Assembly: GCA_946186125.1 (NCBI GenBank)
Contig: CAMHLZ010000004.1
Coordinates: 37,321-101,320 of the forward strand
Direction of reading: 5' to 3'
DNA: 64,000 bases
From: an uncultured Lachnospira sp.
GTDB taxonomy: Bacteria > Bacillota > Clostridia > Lachnospirales > Lachnospiraceae
This document shows positions 18,418-27,553 of the stretch, one piece after another. Position numbers and translations under genes: made by a program. Within the stretch, counting starts at the first letter, position 1. Every line of letters begins with the position of its first letter. The notes below the pieces were generated by a model, which saw only the letters and a program-made list of their open reading frames with translations, was not told where the DNA came from and did no database searches.

Positions 18418-21039
18418 CTAATCGGCGTTCTTTCTCCAATTTTCCATCGTTAAAAATGTATCAAATGTAAATCCATTAGCATCAAGTCCTGATAATAAAT
18501 CTCCATCTTTGCTTATAAGCTTAGGCGTTGAGCTTCCACTTAAAAGAGTATGCATGAAATCAGACTTTCTTCTGATTAACTGAATTAAATCAGGATTTGC
18601 AGTAAATGTATGATCTCCATCTACCGTAATATTTCCACCTGCTATAATCATTCCTTCAAAATCACAGTCAACTTTAACATTACCTGTTGTTATCAATATA
18701 CCATAAGCTGTAGTACCGCCACCTGATGCAGTCTTAAATGTAGAAGTTGAATAACTGCTGTCATTCTTTCCATCACCTCTTACTACTATTGCAAACTTAG
18801 AAGATGTCATTCCACAAGCTGCTAACTCAGAAGCAGTTACTGTAGGTACAATAGCATACGATGTACCAAAAGGGAACGTTGTATCTGTATACTCACCAAA
18901 TCTGTATATCTGCTCACTTGTAATTGAATCAAGCAATGGACGATTTATAAAATTATCAAATGGTGAATTGTTTTCCTTACCTGTCTCAATAACACTTACA
19001 ACCTTAGATGATGAACCTACATTTGAAATTGTATTCATATCATCTCTGTCATCAGTAATGTTATACATCATGTTTCCATAACGTAATCTTACATCCTTAA
19101 TTATTTCACAGAACTCATCTTCACTGATTCCGTTTTCTTCATATGGAATATTTCTATCTCCAAGTAAAGCACCGCCTGATGCCTGTATTGCCGTACCGAC
19201 TGTATAAGAAGTAGTACCTGCACCGAGAGTTAAATCTCTAACATCCATACCATGTTCTGCTCCAACAGCCTCAACCATAGTACTATATGCACTATTAGTT
19301 GTATTTCTAACCATATCAGCTACACGTTCTGTAAGTACTGAAGGATTATTCTCTTTCATATAGAAGTATACACCATTTGTACCAACAAGCTTAGCTATAA
19401 CATTATTAGTATCAAGTCCAAGTGCTGAATATAACTGCTCTTTAGTATATGAATATGGATTAAGTCCTGTTACTGATAAAAGCTGACTTAAATCACTAGG
19501 ATTACCTTTAATCAATTTGTTTGGATCTGCTGTGTTCTGGTACATCGCCGGATTATCTATCAGATAAATCTTCTGATTACCCTTTACAGATACAGACTCA
19601 GCAGTCATATATGTAGCTCCTGTTCCGTCTGCCACACCTGTCGTCAAATCAATAAATGCTCTTCCCCCTACTACAAACTGTTTATTACCATCTGTAGTTA
19701 ACTTTACGCTTGCGCTGTCACCATTTACGATAACGGCACTTCTAAGCTCATGCTCCATAACAGGCGATCCGTCACCCCTGAATCCGCTTACCGCTGAACT
19801 GTTACTTTCAGCAACAATATTAGAACTCAGTCTTGACTCATCACCATTATATCCAAATCCATAATAAGAACCTGTAATGGTTACGTTATCACTATTACCG
19901 TTTACTTCCAAATCATCCTTAACATATGCGTCACCTTTTATCTGCATATCAGCAGACTGTCCTTCAAGAATTAAATCTTTAGCATATACTCTTAATGATT
20001 TTAACTTAGAAGCATCTTTTATGTATTTATTCGCTGTTAAAGATTCGCCGTTTGCTTCAAACTTTGAATTATTACCTTTAAGTATAACTTTTCCTCTCGA
20101 CAATACATTGCCGGAATTAGTTACAAAACTGGCTCCATCTCCAATCGAAATACCTTCTTTGTCAACCCATTTATGATTTGTAGTTGTATTGCTATAGTTA
20201 TGATAATCACCGGCAAACAAGTTACCGTTTAACACTATTTTAGAACCACTTCCAACCACTATGGATGCTTCGTCCAAATCTGAACTTGCATCATCTCTTC
20301 CAGATGCTTCACCACTTGCAACCAATGCATATTCAAAGAACTTATCATATTGTTCTTCTGAAACATCTGAAAAATCAAATTTTATATCAGGTACATCTAC
20401 TACAAAATCAGTCGTTATAGATGAAATATATTTCTGACTTCCTGATTCTCCGGTAACTTTTACATTTCTGATTGCAATGCGGTCAATCTTAGAATCACCG
20501 TCAACATCTTCGTAAGTTAAATATGTAGAATCTGCTGCAGTAGCAGCTACTACCTTACTTACCGTAATTGTAACTCCAAGTGAACTATACTTTGTAGTAT
20601 TGATATAGCTGTTTAAATTTGCAACAACATCATCTATCTGTGTTACTACATTACTAAACGCATAGTCAAGAGCACCTGAAGCATCTTTATGATTCTGAAA
20701 ATGATCAATATACGTATTTCTAAATACATCATCTGCAGATGCCGTCATGTTATATGTAGCACCTGAAACCTGCACGTAAGAAGCTAAAGCTTTATTATAA
20801 GCCTGCTCTGCCGAATCTGAAACTTCTTTACCAAGCTTTGAATAAATATCATCTATCGCCATCTCAGTATAATAGAAGTTCTGTTTAGTCTTTAAGTTGC
20901 TTACCTTCATTCTATAGTTAACGAATGTACTCTGCATGATGACAGTTCCAATAACCCCCACCACAACAATACCAATTAATACTATAGCTAAGGTATCACC
21001 TTTATTATTCAGTTTTAATTTTTTCAAAAAAGACTTCAT
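18418..21039 (-). CDS. Large minor prepilin-like protein lacking Glu+5 (PilX/GspK-like, 873 aa)
   Basis: I choose the ATG at 21039, which is preceded by GGGAGG; it gives 873 residues starting MKSFLKKLKLNNKG. The leader ends in NNKG and is followed by DTLAIVLIGIVVVGVIGTVI, so the cleavage glycine is present but position +5 is Ile, not Glu. In type II secretion and type IV pili this is the property of GspK-like proteins that cap the tip. The protein is far larger than PilX (about 200) or GspK (about 320). After a helical region, residues about 270-480 contain many short Gly-x-(Val/Ile) strands (for example KIVLNGN, KVILKGNNSKF, MQIKGDAYVK) suggesting a beta-solenoid; a similar patch recurs at about 790-820. 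The middle gene of the minor pilin set; function as a tip subunit is inferred. Confidence 0.8.
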   Translation of the reverse strand: MKSFLKKLKLNNKGDTLAIVLIGIVVVGVIGTVIMQSTFVNYRMKVSNLKTKQNFYYTEMAIDDIYSKLGKEVSDSAEQAYNKALASYVQVSGATYNMTASADDVFRNTYIDHFQNHKDASGALDYAFSNVVTQIDDVVANLNSYINTTKYSSLGVTITVSKVVAATAADSTYLTYEDVDGDSKIDRIAIRNVKVTGESGSQKYISSITTDFVVDVPDIKFDFSDVSEEQYDKFFEYALVASGEASGRDDASSDLDEASIVVGSGSKIVLNGNLFAGDYHNYSNTTTNHKWVDKEGISIGDGASFVTNSGNVLSRGKVILKGNNSKFEANGESLTANKYIKDASKLKSLRVYAKDLILEGQSADMQIKGDAYVKDDLEVNGNSDNVTITGSYYGFGYNGDESRLSSNIVAESNSSAVSGFRGDGSPVMEHELRSAVIVNGDSASVKLTTDGNKQFVVGGRAFIDLTTGVADGTGATYMTAESVSVKGNQKIYLIDNPAMYQNTADPNKLIKGNPSDLSQLLSVTGLNPYSYTKEQLYSALGLDTNNVIAKLVGTNGVYFYMKENNPSVLTERVADMVRNTTNSAYSTMVEAVGAEHGMDVRDLTLGAGTTSYTVGTAIQASGGALLGDRNIPYEENGISEDEFCEIIKDVRLRYGNMMYNITDDRDDMNTISNVGSSSKVVSVIETGKENNSPFDNFINRPLLDSITSEQIYRFGEYTDTTFPFGTSYAIVPTVTASELAACGMTSSKFAIVVRGDGKNDSSYSTSTFKTASGGGTTAYGILITTGNVKVDCDFEGMIIAGGNITVDGDHTFTANPDLIQLIRRKSDFMHTLLSGSSTPKLISKDGDLLSGLDANGFTFDTFLTMENWRKNAD

Positions 21040-21052
21040 ATAATATTCCTCC

Positions 21053-22102
21053 CTAGCCAAGTGTCAACTTTGTTGATGTAAACTTAGATGTCTTAGAACC
21101 GTGTTTAACTTCAACTGTAATATCATAAATCCTATTAGATTCTATAGACGATAACAATGTAGAATCATATGTTGATTCAATCGGCGTACCTGCAACACTC
21201 AGATTAGTATATATATCACACACTTTGTCAGCCTTATCCTTCACATAGCTTACAAATCCATATGTCGTGAATGTCGCACCTGTATATTCCTTAATACTGA
21301 AATTGCTTGTTTTTAACTTACTTGGCACATCCTGTTGTGATGCTAAACATACTGTAACAGGAATTTCATCACCATCATCATCCGTCGGAAGATCAGATTC
21401 CTCAATCTCATTTTCTATGAATAGCTGATCATTATCACTCATTGCAGCATAAACCATATACAATGTAGGTGGAGCCTGATGTTCATCATACTTAAAACTT
21501 TTACTTATAATATCCTCAAATTTTGCTACAGATCCGGTACTGTTAAAATATTCTATGTCAAGACTATATATATACTTGCCATCAGGAGCTGCCGCATCAT
21601 ATGAAGGATCGTATTCCATCTTTATAGTACACTTTCTATAATACCCCGAACCACCATGTGCTGCCTGCACTTTAGTATCATTAATATAAAATGCTGAAAC
21701 GATGGACATCGTATTATCACCTTTTAAATTTGATATAGTAGGCATATCACCATTTATTACAGATGATGCTGATGGCTCAAGCTTAACACTTGCCGTATAT
21801 CCTGAGGGAACTGCTACAAGTGATTGTAAATCCGAATTTGACATATCAAATGTATATATAGTTCCTGTAGGATCTTTTGTACACGTAAACTGGTTTTCCA
21901 ACAAACTAAGCGGCTTTGCCTTAAATTCTTCCGCAATCTCTTCAGCAACATCCGCCGCATTCTGGCTTTCAGAACCCTTTAAGTTATTATTACCTGCTAT
22001 AACAAAAGCCGACAAAAAAGGAGCTACAATAATAGCCAGTATTGCCACAGTAATAATCAACTCTACCAGTGTAAAACCTCTGTTTCGATTCATCTCATCC
22101 AT
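21053..22102 (-). CDS. Minor type IV prepilin (GspI/PilV-like)
   Basis: The start chosen is the ATG at 22102 (349 residues, MDEMNRNRG), 9 bases after an AAGGAG; longer in-frame starts overlap pilO and lack a ribosome-binding site. The leader ends in NRG, and FTLVELIITVAILAIIVAPF follows with Glu at +5, the normal prepilin pattern. The globular part (about 300 residues, Asp/Ser/Thr-rich) is large for a minor pilin. It is the first of the four minor prepilin genes and follows pilO by 28 bases. Confidence 0.85.
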   Translation of the reverse strand: MDEMNRNRGFTLVELIITVAILAIIVAPFLSAFVIAGNNNLKGSESQNAADVAEEIAEEFKAKPLSLLENQFTCTKDPTGTIYTFDMSNSDLQSLVAVPSGYTASVKLEPSASSVINGDMPTISNLKGDNTMSIVSAFYINDTKVQAAHGGSGYYRKCTIKMEYDPSYDAAAPDGKYIYSLDIEYFNSTGSVAKFEDIISKSFKYDEHQAPPTLYMVYAAMSDNDQLFIENEIEESDLPTDDDGDEIPVTVCLASQQDVPSKLKTSNFSIKEYTGATFTTYGFVSYVKDKADKVCDIYTNLSVAGTPIESTYDSTLLSSIESNRIYDITVEVKHGSKTSKFTSTKLTLG

Positions 22103-22130
22103 TATCATAATCTCCTTTCTCACAGTCACA

Positions 22131-22874
22131 CTATTCTGTTGTAACCTGCTGAACACCGAGACCACCAAGGAACAAATCCGTACGACCTGATGCACTTTCA
22201 GGAATTTCTACTTTAGTCTGTTTTCTGTCATCTCCCGTAATAGCATATTCTTTATATGAACCGTTACATGTTACAGTATCGTTAGAAGCATCGCATGTGA
22301 ATGTAAAATTCTTAAATGCTCTTCTCTTACTTTCATCAGCAAGACTCTTTAATGCAGTCTTAATGTTTGCATATGAACTGGTCATTGTAAATGTTACATC
22401 TGCTGATACTCCTCTGTATGTATTATTCACAGCTGTTGATGTTATAATCGGATCCTGTTCTACCGGATTACCGTCTGCATCAACTGTAGGAGTTATCATA
22501 TCTGTCGTAGTAAGTGAACCGTCAAAAGCATATGTCTCCTCAGGCTCAGTAAATGTTGCCATATCTAAGTTGATTCCTGCAGATGCCTGAAGCTTATATA
22601 AATCCATCAACTCACCTTCATTTGAAATACCGGTGTCAAATTTCTTTAAAACATTCTCATACTCTTTGTTAAACTCATCAGTTTTCTTAATATAATCATC
22701 TTTATGGGCATAATCAGCCTTTAATTCATCTCTTCTGACCTTTAACTCATTTATCTCTGCCTGTAATTCACTATTCTTGCTATTATATGCATTAAATCCA
22801 AACATATATGATAAAACGAGTGCCACAATACCCAATACAACAACTAATAATCCTGTACTATTTGATTTTTTCAT
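22131..22874 (-). CDS. pilO: PilO-like pilus assembly inner-membrane protein
   Basis: A 247-residue bitopic protein: one membrane segment at about residues 7-27 (GLLVVVLGIVALVLSYMFGF), then a coiled coil (about 30-75, SELQAEINELKVRRDELKAD), then an alpha/beta domain ending in YKEYAITGDDRKQ. This is the layout of PilO, which pairs with PilN in the alignment subcomplex of type IV pili. The ATG at 22874 lies right after the pilMN stop and has GAGGAGG upstream. It is called from architecture and position; primary sequence similarity to PilO is weak. Confidence 0.8.
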   Translation of the reverse strand: MKKSNSTGLLVVVLGIVALVLSYMFGFNAYNSKNSELQAEINELKVRRDELKADYAHKDDYIKKTDEFNKEYENVLKKFDTGISNEGELMDLYKLQASAGINLDMATFTEPEETYAFDGSLTTTDMITPTVDADGNPVEQDPIITSTAVNNTYRGVSADVTFTMTSSYANIKTALKSLADESKRRAFKNFTFTCDASNDTVTCNGSYKEYAITGDDRKQTKVEIPESASGRTDLFLGGLGVQQVTTE

Positions 22875-22875
22875 A

Positions 22876-24483
22876 TTATTTAGCCTCCTCTGTCGTAGTT
22901 TCTGTCTCCTCAGCATCTTCCTTTATCTGAGAATCTTTTAAAATGCTAAATCTCAAAGTATAAGAGACTCCGTTTTCAGCATCTTCTGCTATATTTGATA
23001 CAATATCTCCGTCGATATTCTTGCATTTCTCCAAAGCAACTTTTAACTGAGCAACCTGAGCTTTATCAGTTGCAGTACCATTAATTGTCACTACTCCATC
23101 ATTTACAAGCATATTGCTTATTCTTACCGCAGATGGCATTGATTTTTCCAACTCATCCAAAAGTGGTACTGTCCACTCTGAACCATTTTCAGTAAGCTTA
23201 TAATATGACTTAAGAGCTCCTGCTTTTTCTTCGGCTATAGTCATATCATTTTTTATACCCTCTATCTCTTCATACTGAGCTATCTCTGCAAATACATTTT
23301 TTTCCTCTGCCTTAAGTGTAATATTCTTCACTAACGGAATAGCCGTAAGTACTGCTGCAACTACCACGAGACCGAGACCTGCTGCAATAAGTTTTCCATC
23401 TCCTGCTGCTGAAGCACTGCTGGCTCCTGCCTGTGATTCTGCCGCTGAATAAGCTACAAAGTTAACCGGCGACAAAGTAGCACCGATATTTGTCATGTAC
23501 TGTCTTAATGATGTCTCAGGAAGTTTGATACGGTTATATGATTCAACGTTTTTCAATACAGTAACACGCTCTGCCGGCAGACTAGTCTCATTAGCAAACA
23601 AAGTGTCAATACCCATGATATCAGCACCATCACCGATGATAACAATCTTCTGTAACGGAGCATCCTGATTTCTTGAAGAATAATACTCTATAACACGGTT
23701 TATATTATTTACAAGATGCTTTAATGAACCTGTAATCTCATCTGCATCCACATTATCTTTTACAATCTTTGCAGTAGATAAGAGTTCAAGAGCAACTCTT
23801 GCCTTTACATTTTTGCTGTTCATTACTTCATTAAGAAGAGTTGACTCACCGTAAGGTATTGTTCTCTGTAACTGCAACACATTATTATTCATAACAGAAA
23901 GAATAGTAGTATCCATACCCATCTGGATAACAAGGTTTGGCTTCGCATCTGTCTGTATCTTGATAACCTGTAATGTACTGTTTCCTGAATAATCGACAGC
24001 ATTTACTTTTTTTCCTAAAACTTTACCAAGATTATAATAACTTTGTACCATTGCTTCAGGTGCCGCATATACAAGCACTCTTAACTTCTTCTCGTCTTTT
24101 GTGTCTTTTGACTCAAGAAGTGTATAAGATAATACATAGTCGCTCATATTAACAGGGAAATAATCCGTTGCATTTGAATTAATCAAACTCTGGATTTTAT
24201 CCTTCTTTACTAAAGGAAGAACTACTTCCTTTGCAGCAACTCTTGATGAAGCCAAAACGAAAGTTATACTATCGTTGGTAATCTGCTCTTCCATCATTGC
24301 GTTTCTGACAGTTTCAGCTACCGCATTAATATCTCTTATAAGTCCGTCTTCTACAGCTCCGTTAGGTGTCTGTACTGAGATAGCATGCTTTACCAATACT
24401 ACTTTCTTCTTTACAACTTCTGATTCACAAATTTTAATAAATTCGCTTCCAACCTCAATGGTTAATTTTGTCTTTGATGCCAT
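22876..24483 (-). CDS. pilM: PilM-PilN fusion protein
   Basis: The 535-residue protein joins two pilus assembly proteins. Residues 1-345 form the actin-like PilM fold (LTIEVGSEFIKICESE start, VIQMGMDTTILSVM phosphate-loop-like segment, IVIIGDGADIMGI). A Gly/Ser/Ala linker (about 347-362) and one membrane helix (364-386) follow, then a PilN-like domain with coiled coil and ferredoxin-like fold (about 387-520). In Gram-negative bacteria PilM is cytoplasmic and binds the PilN N-terminus, so fusion at this point keeps the correct topology: the PilM part in the cytosol, the PilN part outside. It overlaps neither neighbour and shares the operon with pilO and pilD. Confidence 0.87.
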   Translation of the reverse strand: MASKTKLTIEVGSEFIKICESEVVKKKVVLVKHAISVQTPNGAVEDGLIRDINAVAETVRNAMMEEQITNDSITFVLASSRVAAKEVVLPLVKKDKIQSLINSNATDYFPVNMSDYVLSYTLLESKDTKDEKKLRVLVYAAPEAMVQSYYNLGKVLGKKVNAVDYSGNSTLQVIKIQTDAKPNLVIQMGMDTTILSVMNNNVLQLQRTIPYGESTLLNEVMNSKNVKARVALELLSTAKIVKDNVDADEITGSLKHLVNNINRVIEYYSSRNQDAPLQKIVIIGDGADIMGIDTLFANETSLPAERVTVLKNVESYNRIKLPETSLRQYMTNIGATLSPVNFVAYSAAESQAGASSASAAGDGKLIAAGLGLVVVAAVLTAIPLVKNITLKAEEKNVFAEIAQYEEIEGIKNDMTIAEEKAGALKSYYKLTENGSEWTVPLLDELEKSMPSAVRISNMLVNDGVVTINGTATDKAQVAQLKVALEKCKNIDGDIVSNIAEDAENGVSYTLRFSILKDSQIKEDAEETETTTEEAK

Positions 24484-24510
24484 TTGATAGCCTCCCTCTA
24501 GATTTTGTCA

Positions 24511-25260
24511 TTACATATACATATGTAAATACCATCTTATTATTTGTTCACCATATACCATAGATATATATATACCCAATGATAAATATGGTCCGAATGC
24601 CAAGACTCTATCCTTATCTTTCACCTTCATAAGTGTTATATGAATGACAGAACCTAAAACGCATCCTAAGCCTAACGAAAGAATGATAAGTTTCCATCCG
24701 ACTAAAAGCCCGGCAGCCGCCATAAGCTTCACGTCGCCTCCACCCATACCTCTTCCTTTCGTTATCAATAAGATCAACAGTAAAAATCCACTCACTGATA
24801 CCATTCCTATCACATAATTGTACCAATGGTGATAATCTACTATTAATCTAATAATTCCTAAAATACCGATGAAAATATTAAAGGACACAGGAATCTCGTA
24901 CGTACGCCAATCAATAATACTGAGTGCCAATAATGCTGATGTAGCCAAACAGTACAATATACTTGTTATGTTAAAACCATTAGCAAGTACGATTATTCCA
25001 TATAAAATTCCATTCAAAGCCTCTACAGCAGGATACTGCCATGATAGCTTAGTTTTGCAATATCTGCATTTTCCTCTTAATAAAAGAAAACTGATAAGTG
25101 GTACTAAATCGTACCACTTAATCTGTTTTCCACATGACATGCAATGGGATCTTACAACCACTACACTTTCATTCTTAGGAATTCTATAAATGCATACATT
25201 TAAGAAACTTCCTATTATGACACCATATACAATTGTAAGAACCAAATATATTATTCCCAT
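24511..25260 (-). CDS. pilD: Prepilin peptidase / leader peptidase (A24 family)
   Basis: Membrane aspartyl protease that removes the leader of the prepilins encoded around it and, in many relatives, N-methylates the new N-terminus. The N-terminal cytoplasmic domain has the zinc-binding CMSCGKQIKWYDLVPLISFL then CRYCKTKLSWQYP tetracysteine pattern, and the catalytic aspartates are in IIDWRTYEIP and in the GxGD-type motif GMGGGDVKL. Several hydrophobic segments account for the polytopic fold. I start at ATG 25260; a GTG one codon earlier is also possible. It sits between the pilin genes and pilMN. Confidence 0.95.
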   Translation of the reverse strand: MGIIYLVLTIVYGVIIGSFLNVCIYRIPKNESVVVVRSHCMSCGKQIKWYDLVPLISFLLLRGKCRYCKTKLSWQYPAVEALNGILYGIIVLANGFNITSILYCLATSALLALSIIDWRTYEIPVSFNIFIGILGIIRLIVDYHHWYNYVIGMVSVSGFLLLILLITKGRGMGGGDVKLMAAAGLLVGWKLIILSLGLGCVLGSVIHITLMKVKDKDRVLAFGPYLSLGIYISMVYGEQIIRWYLHMYM

Positions 25261-25282
25261 CACATCTCACCAAATATCCACA

Positions 25283-25705
25283 CTAGAATGTAGCCTTAAT
25301 ATCATATGAACCATCAGAGTTCTTCTTAACTGTTGCTGTTGCATACTTAGTTGTATCTACCTTACTCTGTGTCTTAGCTGCTTCTATAGCTGTATCAATT
25401 GCTGTTTTTGCATCAGCATCATTAGATGTTCCACTAACTGTACATCCAGAAGCACCAAATGTTACTGTTATACTAGTACCTGCTGTAGAAATAAAGTCGC
25501 CATGTGACATTTCAAAATCTGTGATACATGTCTTAAGTGTTGCTTCAATTTCATCTAAGTTCTTTGTGTCAGCATTCTTCTTAGAAGAACCAAGATACTT
25601 TGTTAAGTTTGGAGCAATAATCGCTACTAATACAGCCATAATAGCTATAACGATAATAAGCTCGATTAATGAGAAACCTTTGTTGTTGTTTGTGATTTTT
25701 TTCAT
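25283..25705 (-). CDS. pilA: Type IV major-type pilin 2
   Basis: A 140-residue prepilin with leader MKKITNNNKG and mature N-terminus FSLIELIIVIAIMAVLVAII, keeping Glu at +5. The first 30 mature residues are identical to those of the neighbouring pilin at 25777, while the globular part differs. One cysteine pair (Cys in LKTCITDF and in ASGCTVSG) might form a disulfide. The Ala/Thr/Lys-rich C-terminus is typical of small Gram-positive pilins. Placement between pilC and pilD and size suggest a major subunit. A hairpin with a T-rich tail lies between the two pilin genes. Confidence 0.93.
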   Translation of the reverse strand: MKKITNNNKGFSLIELIIVIAIMAVLVAIIAPNLTKYLGSSKKNADTKNLDEIEATLKTCITDFEMSHGDFISTAGTSITVTFGASGCTVSGTSNDADAKTAIDTAIEAAKTQSKVDTTKYATATVKKNSDGSYDIKATF

Positions 25706-25744
25706 AAAATCATCTCTCCTTTTCTTTTAAAAAAATTTTTATCT

Positions 25745-25765
25745 AAAAATGCATTCTGCATTTTT
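25745..25765 (-). terminator. Hairpin with T-rich tail between the two pilin genes
   Basis: A perfect 9-bp stem, AAAAATGCA and TGCATTTTT, with a 3-base loop, followed on the minus strand by further T-runs (TTTTTAGATAAAAATTTTTTT). It begins 12 bases after the stop of the upstream pilin and lies 40 bases before the start of the downstream pilin. It may act as a partial terminator or an mRNA 3' end stabiliser that raises the first pilin's message over the rest. AT content is high, so strength is uncertain. Confidence 0.6.
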
Positions 25766-25776
25766 GAACAATTTTA

Positions 25777-26208
25777 TTATTTTGTTACTGTTGCATTTCC
25801 AATGGTAACTTTAATATTATAGCCATTTTCAGGCGAAGTATTTTTCAAAGATATAGTAGCAGTCGCAACACCTGCTGCACCACTTACTTCCCTGCTTGTT
25901 GGATCTTTATTCACAGTGGAATCAAGCATTGTATTGAATGCTACCGGTCCACCGCTAACGGTTCTTCCTGACCAAGTTAATGTAACCGGAGAGCCACCTG
26001 CAGCTATAAAATTTCCATGATTAATCTCATAATCAGTCAAACATGTCAATATCGAATCTGCCAAATCATCCGCATTGTGCAAGTCTGTATTACGCTTAGC
26101 CTGACCAAGATACTTTGTTAAATTGGGAGCAATTATAGCTACCAATACCGCCATTATCGCAATAACGATAATTAATTCAATTAATGAAAAACCTCCATTC
26201 TTTTTCAT
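25777..26208 (-). CDS. pilA: Type IV major-type pilin 1
   Basis: A 143-residue prepilin with a very short leader (MKKNGG) and mature N-terminus FSLIELIIVIAIMAVLVAII plus APNLTKYLG, identical to the next pilin through that segment. Synonymous codons differ between the copies, so the shared helix is conserved by selection rather than by a fresh duplication. The globular domain (HNADDLADSILTCLTDYEIN onward) is recognisably paralogous to the second pilin but diverged. It follows pilC by 21 bases and is the first pilin read from the promoter before pilC. Confidence 0.93.
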   Translation of the reverse strand: MKKNGGFSLIELIIVIAIMAVLVAIIAPNLTKYLGQAKRNTDLHNADDLADSILTCLTDYEINHGNFIAAGGSPVTLTWSGRTVSGGPVAFNTMLDSTVNKDPTSREVSGAAGVATATISLKNTSPENGYNIKVTIGNATVTK

Positions 26209-26229
26209 AACATCATTTCCTTTCGAAGA

Positions 26230-27450
26230 TTAAACATCCCCGCCTCCTGCCATATCATACATACCAAACATTGGTATCAGAACTGACATTATAATTACAC
26301 CAACCACTGCAGCCATAACTACTATCAATAAAGGTTCTATTACTGCCGAAACCTGTTCTGTCGCAACCTCTACTTCCTCCTCAAAATAAGTAGCAGCTGT
26401 TATCAGCATATCTTCCATATTACCTGTTTCCTCACCTATTCCTATCATATGAATAATCATATTAGGGAATACCTGACTGTTTCTAAGTGGTTCAGATAAC
26501 GGTCTACCTTGTGCAACCTTTTCCTTAGCGTCCAATACCGCATCCCTGAATCTCAAATTTGTCATCGTCTTTGCCACAATATCAAGTGAATCAATCATAG
26601 ACAAACCTGCTGCTGTAAGTGTTGATAAGTTTCTTGCAAACTGAGCTGACCCTGACTTTACTGTCATATTGCCAAATATAGGTGCCTTTCTTGACATATC
26701 AGCAATTATATACTTGCCTGTCTCAGTAGCTGCAAATATCTTGTAAGCTACAACTATACCAACCACAATCGCAATCAGTAAATACCACTTATGTACAACA
26801 AAATCACTTAATCCTACTACAAATCTTGTAATCGCCGGCAATTCCTGACCCATATCTGCATACATGTCAGAGAATGTCGGTATAACCAGTACCATCATTA
26901 CAATAACTACCGCTACAACAATAACAGTCAATGCTATAGGATAAATCATTGATTTTTTAACAAGCTGCTGGATTCTTGTGCTCTTCTCAAACTGTGTCGC
27001 CATTCTGTCAAAAGATGTCTCTAAGTTACCTGATGACTCACCAGCTTCTACCATGTTAATCATGATAGAAGGGAAAATTCCTCCCTGCTGTCTCATACTG
27101 TTAGCGAGAGTATTACCCTGCTGAACCGAAGCCTTGACCGCAAATATTGCTTCCTGCAGCGCCTTATTCTCTGTCTGGTCACCCAACATCTCAAGTGCAT
27201 CCACGATAGGCACGCCGGCTGTCGAGATACTTACAAACTGTCTACAGAATACACTCAAATCTCTTGTACTTGCTTTTTTACCGCCAAAAGATAAATTGAT
27301 GTCTTTGCTGAGTCCTGACTCTGCTTCGACCTTAATTACCATCTGGCCCTGCTCTTTAATTCTTGCAGCTGCCTCTTCTTTATCGGCAGCTTCGATGGAA
27401 CCTTTAACCTCTTTCCCATCTTTATAAGCTACATATTTAAAACTAGGCAT
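26230..27450 (-). CDS. pilC: Type IV pilus inner-membrane platform protein PilC
   Basis: PilC/GspF is the polytopic membrane protein that couples the PilB and PilT motors to pilin addition and removal. The 406-residue product has two repeated GspF cytoplasmic domains (about 68-190 and 270-392), each with an LSVFCRQ/ARNLSTL-type start and a GxxxSGNLExxF or GEETGNMEDML signature, and three membrane segments. Length matches the family exactly. A promoter with an extended -10 lies just upstream. It follows pilT after a 103-base gap, the largest within the operon. Confidence 0.97.
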   Translation of the reverse strand: MPSFKYVAYKDGKEVKGSIEAADKEEAAARIKEQGQMVIKVEAESGLSKDINLSFGGKKASTRDLSVFCRQFVSISTAGVPIVDALEMLGDQTENKALQEAIFAVKASVQQGNTLANSMRQQGGIFPSIMINMVEAGESSGNLETSFDRMATQFEKSTRIQQLVKKSMIYPIALTVIVVAVVIVMMVLVIPTFSDMYADMGQELPAITRFVVGLSDFVVHKWYLLIAIVVGIVVAYKIFAATETGKYIIADMSRKAPIFGNMTVKSGSAQFARNLSTLTAAGLSMIDSLDIVAKTMTNLRFRDAVLDAKEKVAQGRPLSEPLRNSQVFPNMIIHMIGIGEETGNMEDMLITAATYFEEEVEVATEQVSAVIEPLLIVVMAAVVGVIIMSVLIPMFGMYDMAGGGDV

Positions 27451-27476
27451 TTCCTCTCTCCTCTCTGTCTGTTCAT

Positions 27477-27485
27477 ATTATAGCA
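27477..27485 (-). promoter_or_regulatory. Internal extended -10 promoter before pilC and the pilins
   Basis: On the minus strand the 103-base gap between pilT and pilC contains TGCTATAAT, a consensus extended -10 (TGnTATAAT), 26 bases upstream of the pilC ATG. No good -35 is seen, which is tolerated with an extended -10. The transcript would carry a leader of roughly 20 bases including GAGAGGAGAGAGG. This would supply extra message for pilC and the pilins. Confidence 0.6.
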
Positions 27486-27553
27486 CCTATTGTTCATAAT
27501 TTCCATAGTTTGTGCACATTGTTAATAGTTTATTAATATTTTATCCATTTTCA

